In this document: piece by piece, positions 1-5,131 of the stretch
Position numbering within the stretch: the first letter of the stretch is position 1
How the letters are laid out: the number at the start of each line of letters is the position of its first letter
Assembly (NCBI GenBank): GCA_001275005.1
Contig: JWZX01001431.1
Location: 1 to 11,758 of the forward strand
Direction: 5' to 3'
DNA: 11,758 nt
From: Chrysochromulina tobinii
Lineage: Eukaryota > Haptophyta > Prymnesiales > Chrysochromulinaceae
Notes under the pieces: generated by a model
Seen by the model: only the letters and a program-made list of their open reading frames with translations
The model's database searches: none
Told to the model about the DNA's origin: nothing
Program-made: the position numbers and the translations under genes

Positions 1-427
1 CGCCCGGCTGCCGACCCGCCCGCGAGGAATGAGCCCGCGGAGCGTGGTCGCGCCTGTGAGTTATTAGTGCCATTTCTTCTACAGACTCTCTCTTCTCTCC
101 TTCTCCTTCCTTTCCCTTCTTCTTCTTTTTCTTTTATTTCTTCAACCGTTAGAAAAACGCCGCCGACTTCCGGAAGAGTGCCCGCGCAGTTTGGTAACCG
201 CCGATTACGGTTCTCATTCGCGATCCCATGGAACTTGAAATTTGTTCTCACGACAGATCCCCCACTTGCCACCGTTTAAAGCGCGCAGTGGTTCATGCGA
301 ACAGCCGTACAGCCCACTGCGCTGCCCAGAGGCCGTCCGCTCCCACGAGTCACGATGCGAAACGCGGAGAGCTCTCTGGGCGCCATGCTGGGCGCCGGGC
401 ACACGCACGCAGCCGCCGCTGGCTCGC
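1..427. other. Gene-free 3' flank of uS5m with a pyrimidine tract
   Basis: No coding region is supported here; the open frames are short and show no recognisable motif. Positions about 82-146 on the plus strand are almost pure C and T, a conspicuous polypyrimidine tract. On the minus strand, downstream of the uS5m stop, the same stretch contains AATAAA (complement of TTTATT near 133-138), which could serve as a polyadenylation signal about 290 nt after the stop. That assignment is only a motif match. No tRNA-like fold or repeat was noticed. Confidence 0.5.
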
Positions 428-1609
428 TTAGTACCCGGGGACGCGGATTTCGTCGGGGCTCATGTCGAGAATGCGCAGCCCGCGCCTGTCGGCCACCGCC
501 TGCGCCGAAGAGCAGCGCTGGAGGGCATTGACTAGGGCGTACGCGACGGTCGTCGGGTTGCGAGATCCGTGAATCTTAACGGAGACGTCCGAGATCCCAA
601 AGGCGCTCAGCAGCTTCCACACGACCCAGCTGCATCGCGTGCCGCTGCCCGGGCGGCGCAGCCTCATCACGAGCTTCGTGCGCGCGAACCGCTCGTCGAA
701 GGCATGGAACATAGTGCGCTGATCGAAGCGCTCGATGTGCACGAGGTTCTTGCGAGCGGCGACTGTCGCCTTGTACAGGGCGTTGCCCGCGACAACGTCC
801 TTGCCCATCCCGATGCCCGCGGTCCCCTGCCCGTTGCCCACCACCACCAGCGTCGAGTACGAGCCGCGCTTCGTCTCCGACATCGATTTGGAGACTCGCC
901 GGTTGTTGAGCATGTACCCGAAATACTGTCCATCGGGCAGCCCACCGGACTCACGGAGCTTGAGAGAGTCGTGGAAGGAGCGCGCGATTTGGAGGTTGCG
1001 CGCGAGGTCCTCCTTGAACAGCTCCTCCGAGTTCAGCCCCTCGGCGAAGTCTTCGAGCGGGGGCATCGACGGCGGCGGCAGCAGACCCTCAGGCCCAAGG
1101 TCCTCGAGCAACTCAAGCAGCTCCGCGCGCCGCGCCGGCTCGACATCCGGCTGCGCGAGGAGCGCGGCGCGGGCGCGCTTGGCCCGCTCAGCACCCGAGC
1201 GGCTGCCCGATTCGGGCACCGCCGAGCCCGTGCGCAGCGCCGTCTCGCCGTCAAGCCAGAGGTACTCGTCGCCGTCGCCCTCGGCGAGGGTGAGCGCGTC
1301 GTCGGCGAGGAAGTACTCGTCGTCGTCGAGGTCGACTCCGCGCACCTCGGACTTCGCCTTCATGCCCTTCTGCTTGGAGCCCATGCCTATCCTAATACTG
1401 TCCTTTTTTCTGTCCTGGTCAAAGCCGACGTCCTGCCAAAACTCCTGCTGCGAGAGTCCGCCCCACTTGGCCCAGAAGTTGCGCTTGCGCCGCTTGCCCT
1501 CGGGCGTCTCGCTCGGTGGCACGTAGCAAAGCGTCCGCGCGCGCGGCGCGGCGACGCAGCGCAGCGCCGGAGGCGTCGCGCGCAGGGAGCCGAGTAAGCT
1601 CCTTCGCAT
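428..1609 (-). CDS. Mitochondrial small-subunit ribosomal protein uS5m (S5 family)
   Basis: Protein of 393 residues. Residues about 238-300 form the S5 N-terminal double-stranded-RNA-binding-like domain (strand STLVVVGNGQGTAGIGMGKD, then the helix with NALYKATVAARKNL). Residues about 315-372 form the S5 C-terminal domain, with the characteristic SGTRCSW and FGISDVSVKIHGSRNPTTVAYA segments in order. In bacteria S5 sits near the mRNA entry and decoding region of the small subunit, and the same role in the mitoribosome is inferred. I start at the ATG ending at 1609: the frame stays open 48 nt further, but only from a TTG, and the ATG gives an Arg-rich, acid-free leader (MRRSLLGSLRATPPALR) typical of a mitochondrial presequence. 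The long acidic and charged stretch at about 90-210 is an organelle-type extension absent from bacterial S5. No intron is needed. It is divergent from the PPR gene. A plastid location is less likely given the leader. Confidence 0.9.
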   Translation of the reverse strand: MRRSLLGSLRATPPALRCVAAPRARTLCYVPPSETPEGKRRKRNFWAKWGGLSQQEFWQDVGFDQDRKKDSIRIGMGSKQKGMKAKSEVRGVDLDDDEYFLADDALTLAEGDGDEYLWLDGETALRTGSAVPESGSRSGAERAKRARAALLAQPDVEPARRAELLELLEDLGPEGLLPPPSMPPLEDFAEGLNSEELFKEDLARNLQIARSFHDSLKLRESGGLPDGQYFGYMLNNRRVSKSMSETKRGSYSTLVVVGNGQGTAGIGMGKDVVAGNALYKATVAARKNLVHIERFDQRTMFHAFDERFARTKLVMRLRRPGSGTRCSWVVWKLLSAFGISDVSVKIHGSRNPTTVAYALVNALQRCSSAQAVADRRGLRILDMSPDEIRVPGY

Positions 1610-1793
1610 GCCTCGCAGCCACGCTCTTCTAGAACTTGATCCGGCTCGCAATCGCAATGGCGCTTCGTCGATAAGGTCTCGACTGGGGCCCTAGGGGAGG
1701 CTTCGTCGTGTGTGTTGATCTGGAACGACCTCAAAAGCGAGACATTTGCGTGTTTCCCGGATCGGCGACCTCTGCTCGTCAAGCTCCCGGCCC
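1610..1793. promoter_or_regulatory. Divergent intergenic region between uS5m and the PPR gene
   Basis: 184 bp separate the two ATG codons, which point away from each other, so both promoters and both 5' leaders must lie here unless one lies inside the neighbouring gene. No TATA box or other core element is convincing. The inference of a shared bidirectional promoter rests on spacing alone. Confidence 0.4.
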
Positions 1794-3181
1794 ATGGTGC
1801 TCGAGCTGCTGCTGTTGCTCTTGCCACACGTGGCGGCCGCCTCGGTGGCGGCGCCTGCCTGGCAGCTCACCACGCCGCTACGGAGGCACGCGCCGCCGCA
1901 GCTGGCGCTCGCGCCGGCGGAGGTCCGCCCGCGACGCCGGCAGCAGAGGGAGGATGCGAGAGTGGCGGTGCGCTTTGTGCCTTCCTTCAAGGCGGCGCAG
2001 CGTGCGCGTGGCGTCGTGCACGGCTCCGGCGACTCGTCCGAGTACGTGGTCACGCCGCGCGCCTCGCCTGCCGAGATCCGGGCCATGCTCAACGGCCTGT
2101 GCTCGACAGGACAGCTCGAGCCGGCGATCTCGCTGCTCGCCCACCGGTTGGCGACGTCCGCGCGCGGAAGCGATGCCGAGGGTCTTTCGAGCATCGTGCT
2201 CAACGCGTGCGCCAATGCCGGCCGGATGGACCTCACCCGCGGCGTGCTCACGGCGATGCGTGAGCACCATGTGCCCATCGGCCTGCTCACGTTCTGCATC
2301 CTCATCAAGGGATATGGCCGGGCAGGCGACGTGGATCGTGTGACGCGCACGTACACGGCGATGCAGCAGCTGCGGCTCGCGCCCGACCTGGCGACCCTCA
2401 ACGCGCTGCTCGACGCGTACGCACGCAACGGGCGGCTTGCCGAGGCCGAGGGAGTGCTTGTCGAGATGGACAAGGCAGCTGTCGAGCCGTCGAGCCGAAC
2501 TTACAACACGTTGATCAAGGGCTACTCGAACGCGCACCGGCTGCAGGAGGCGTTCGGCGTGGTGCGCCGGATGCGGAGCGCACTTGGCCCGAACGGGCCG
2601 AATGAAGTCACCTACTCGACGCTCATCCACGCGTGCGTGCGCGATGGGCAGCTCGGGCGTGCGCGTACAATCCTTTCGTGGCTCGGCGACGATGCCAACC
2701 CACTGCGGCCCGACGTGTGGGCGTACACGGCGCTGCTGCGCGGGCTGCTCGCGGACAGCGGCGGGGGCGCGCGGCGCGTGGACGAGGCGCTCGCCCTGCT
2801 GGACGAAATGCTCAAGCTCGGCGTCAGTCCGAACGAGGCGACCGTCTCGACGCTCATCACCGGCTGCTTCGATCGAGGCAATGTGAGTGCTGCGCGCGAG
2901 GCGGCTGACACTGTGCGCACGCATGCATCGCAAGTGGGCGACGCGCGGCTCGCACTCGCGACGGACGAGGCGATGATCGTCGGGCTGTGCCGGCCGCGCC
3001 AGCCAACGTCGGCGGCCGATGACGCGAGTCATCAGGTCTCCCTACCACTCGACACGGGACGCGCGCGAGATCCGCAGAGACTGCGCGACGCGCTCCGCCT
3101 CTTTGTGAGCTGCCAGAGCAGCAGCGTGAGCCGGGGCAACAGCGCGAGCCGCAGCCCGAACGGTGGCGGCGCCAGCAGCGG

Positions 3182-3216
<35 letters not shown>

Positions 3217-4450
3217 CCAGCTCCAGCGCCACCAGCAACAGCAGCGGCCAGAGGAGCGACGCTTATGCGGCGGCCAACGGCTCGGCCGACGGCCTACGGC
3301 TCGGCACACGTACATGTAACGCTCTGCTCGCGGCGCTCGTCGCCTCGGGAGAGGTGAGCTCGGCGACCCATGTGCTGCTGAGCGACGTGATTGCCTCTGA
3401 TGACCTCGAATGACCTCTGATGGCCTCCCTCATCAGGTGAGCTCGGCGACCCATGTGCTGCGCGCCATGGAGGAGGGTGCCGCGCACCCGCCGAATGCGT
3501 ACTCGTACTGCATCATGATGAGCGCGTATGGCGCGCGCAACCAGCTCGGGAACGCCGAACGCTTGTGGAAGCTGCTCTGGCAGCAGGGGTGGGTGGACAC
3601 CGTCGTTCTCAACTGTTGGCTCCAGGCGTGCATTACCAACGGCGAGGTACAGCGTGCGCTCCTCGCGCCGAGCCTCTGGGCATCTGCATGCACGTGCTCA
3701 CGATGGCGCTCGCTCCCCTCTCCCCGCAGGTGCCGCGTGCGCTCCAGGCGTTCCAAACGGCCAAAAAGGAACTTCCCAGCCTGCAGCTGGACAAGGTGAC
3801 CTTCGGGACCCTCATCAACGGCCAACTGAGCGACGTGATTGCCTCTAATGACCTCTGATGCCCCCCCTCATCAGGTGACCTTCGGGACCCTCATCAACGG
3901 CCTCACCCGACCCTACGGCGCGAACAACAATGTGGCGAGCGCGCGACGCGCCCTCCAGCTCTGGGCCGAGATGCGCCTGCTCGGACTCGCGCCCGACGCG
4001 CGGATCGTCACGCCGCTCTTCGACGCATGCACCCGGCACGTGGGTGTCGAGACAGTGCTCAAGCTGCGCGTCGAGCTCGTGCGCATGGGCTGGAATGTCG
4101 CCGCACTCCGCCCCCACGACCAGGTGCTCATCGCCGCGCTACCTTCACTCAAAGAGGTGCTTCGCGATCAGCCCAAGTGGGAGGCTCTCGGCGTGCGTCT
4201 CCCTCCCACGCTGGGCTCCGAACAGGCGCAGCTCAGCCTCACCATGCCCGCGCTCCCGACCGCCGTCGTCCCTCCCGCGGCGACGTCGGTCCCACGGGCC
4301 GGCCGTGCGGAGTTTGAGCACGACGACGGCACGGAGGTGCCGTGCGTCGTTGAGGATGACGAGTGCGCCGCGCAACCCGCGAGCGCAGGCGAGGAGATCT
4401 GGGAGCGCCATGCGTGGAATAGCATGGACGGCTCCTGGAGGTACATATAA
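1794..4450 (+). CDS. P-class pentatricopeptide repeat (PPR) protein, probably organelle-targeted, four exons
   Basis: Coding exons are 1794-3353, 3437-3646, 3730-3795 and 3875-4450, giving 803 residues; all three introns are phase 0. About 12 PPR motifs of the 35-residue P type can be read, for example TYNTLIKGYSNAHRLQEA, TYSTLIHACVRDGQLGRA and TFGTLINGLTRPYG. Motifs run from about residue 95 to 700, broken by a Ser-rich linker encoded by an AGC microsatellite. Removing the introns restores continuous motifs (SGE|VSSATHVLRAMEEG, NGE|VPRALQAF, LDK|VTFGTLING), which supports the splice sites. PPR proteins bind organelle RNA, about one base per motif, in processing, stability or translation. The ATG at 1794 gives a hydrophobic leader (MVLELLLLLLPHVAAAS) followed by an acid-poor Arg-rich stretch. 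This resembles the bipartite plastid presequence of secondary algae, though mitochondrial or secretory routing cannot be excluded. The upstream open frame starts only at TTG. Confidence 0.88.
3186..3215 (+). repeat. AGC trinucleotide microsatellite encoding poly-Ser
   Basis: Ten consecutive AGC codons in the PPR gene lie inside a longer Ser/Ala/Gly-rich linker (about 3165-3250) that separates two blocks of PPR motifs. The tract is in frame and likely length-polymorphic. Confidence 0.9.
3354..3436 (+). other. Phase-0 intron 1 of the PPR gene, introner-like family A
   Basis: An 83-nt GT-AG intron. Its first 24 nt (GTGAGCTCGGCG...) are identical to the first 24 nt of the next exon, starting at 3437. 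The remaining 59 nt are an element beginning CTGAGCGACGTGATTGCC, continuing with TGATGACCTC-type decamers and ending CTCATCAG. The same element occurs in the intron at 3796-3874. The decamers carry CTGAT and related branch-point-like motifs. If the intron is retained, the frame runs into the element and stops at TGA 3411-3413. Splicing here joins GE to VSSATHVL within a PPR motif, so removal is well supported. The origin by insertion with target duplication is inferred. Confidence 0.85.
3647..3729 (+). other. Phase-0 intron 2 of the PPR gene, introner-like family B
   Basis: An 83-nt GT-AG intron. Its first 16 nt match the first 16 nt of the following exon at 14 positions (GTACAGCGTGCGCTCC against GTGCCGCGTGCGCTCC). 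The body is unrelated to family A, but its last 35 nt closely resemble the end of the intron at 6341-6407: both have TGCTCAC, then GGCGC, CGCTCCC, a C/T run and CAG. TGCTCAC, 30 nt from the acceptor, is a good branch-point candidate. Splicing restores NGE|VPRALQAF in a PPR motif. Confidence 0.82.
3796..3874 (+). other. Phase-0 intron 3 of the PPR gene, introner-like family A
   Basis: A 79-nt GT-AG intron. Its first 28 nt (GTGACCTTCGGGACCC...) are identical to the first 28 nt of the next exon at 3875. The rest is a family-A element whose first 21 nt, from CTGAGCGACGTG, are identical to those in the intron at 3354. It lacks roughly one decamer and ends with the same CTCATCAG. Retention leads to TGA at 3856-3858 in the same element frame as in intron 1. 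Splicing gives LDK|VTFGTLINGLTRP, a proper PPR motif start. Confidence 0.86.
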
Positions 4451-5131
4451 AATCTCTGTTCCATCTGTGTCCCTTCCTTTTCGATCGGTTCCTCTACGTC
4501 TACCTTTGTGCTTCTTGTAATCTCGGACTCGAGTCGACCAGTCGTGCGCGACTCCACTTCTCCAGACGGACTGCACAGAGACCGGGATGTCGGATCCACG
4601 AACGTGCGCAATGCCCGCAATGGTCGGATCAAGGCCACGTGTCATACAGGGCCTAAATCACGGCCGACTGGACTCCTTAGGCTAATGCTGGTGTGCACTC
4701 GAGTCCACGACAAGCAGCGAGGAGAACAAGCAGGTTTCCATGCCCGGGTCCCGTCGTGTCACCAGGTGCCGTTCCATGTCCCATGTTGCATGCCGCCTTA
4801 CTCTCACGCCGACATCCCCTTCAAATTCCCCCACCGCAATTCAGGGGGTCCTGCCAATGTGTAGGTAGCTTGGTAAGTTACAAGTTCTCTCTGTGCACTC
4901 GAGTACTGATTGCCGGCCGTCACACGAGCGATAACTAATAGTAAAGTACAGCCGGGATCCCCTGTGAGCGCCTCCCACGCACGCCTTTTCGGGGCTTGTG
5001 GGTGTGTGTCTGGCCGAGAGGGCCCTGAAACGAACGAACGAACAGCCGGGATCCCTCGGGAACTCATTCACACACTCTTCGACCCACACGCGGCGAGAAA
5101 CTCGCGCGTCGGCCTAAAAGAAGAAGACGCC
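4451..5131. other. Intergenic region between the PPR and GOLD-SAM genes
   Basis: No coding region is supported. The first part is the PPR 3' flank; TGTAA at 4516-4520 is a possible polyadenylation motif of the green-algal type, weakly supported. Small repeats are present: ACTCGAGT at 4527, 4697 and 4897 (the latter two inside GTGCACTCGAGT), ACAGCCGGGATCCC at 4948-4961 and again at 5042-5055, and a short CGAA run at 5031-5042. A possible 5'-leader intron of the downstream gene lies at 4873-4950 (GTAAGT donor, CTAAT, TACAG acceptor). No core promoter element is convincing. Confidence 0.5.
4948..5055 (+). repeat. Pair of 14-bp direct repeats upstream of the GOLD-SAM gene
   Basis: ACAGCCGGGATCCC occurs exactly at 4948-4961 and at 5042-5055, 94 bp apart, in the presumed promoter or leader. 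The second copy follows a (CGAA) run. Function unknown; paired transcription-factor sites or a remnant duplication are both possible. Confidence 0.7.

Noticed and set aside
1-427. Short open frames in the left flank
   Set aside because: Overlapping short frames in several registers, no motif, no supporting start context.
569-1597. Long plus-strand open frame of 342 codons opposite uS5m
   Set aside because: It is the antisense shadow of a clear S5-family gene; Arg/Ala/Leu-rich with no recognisable motif.
1878-3032. Long minus-strand open frame of 384 codons opposite the PPR gene
   Set aside because: GC-rich third positions keep the antisense open; the PPR motifs on the plus strand explain the sequence.
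2934-3035. Phase-0 intron GTGGGC...CATCAG in the PPR gene
   Set aside because: It would remove DEAMIVGLCRPR, a good PPR helix, and is in frame without stops; coding reading preferred.
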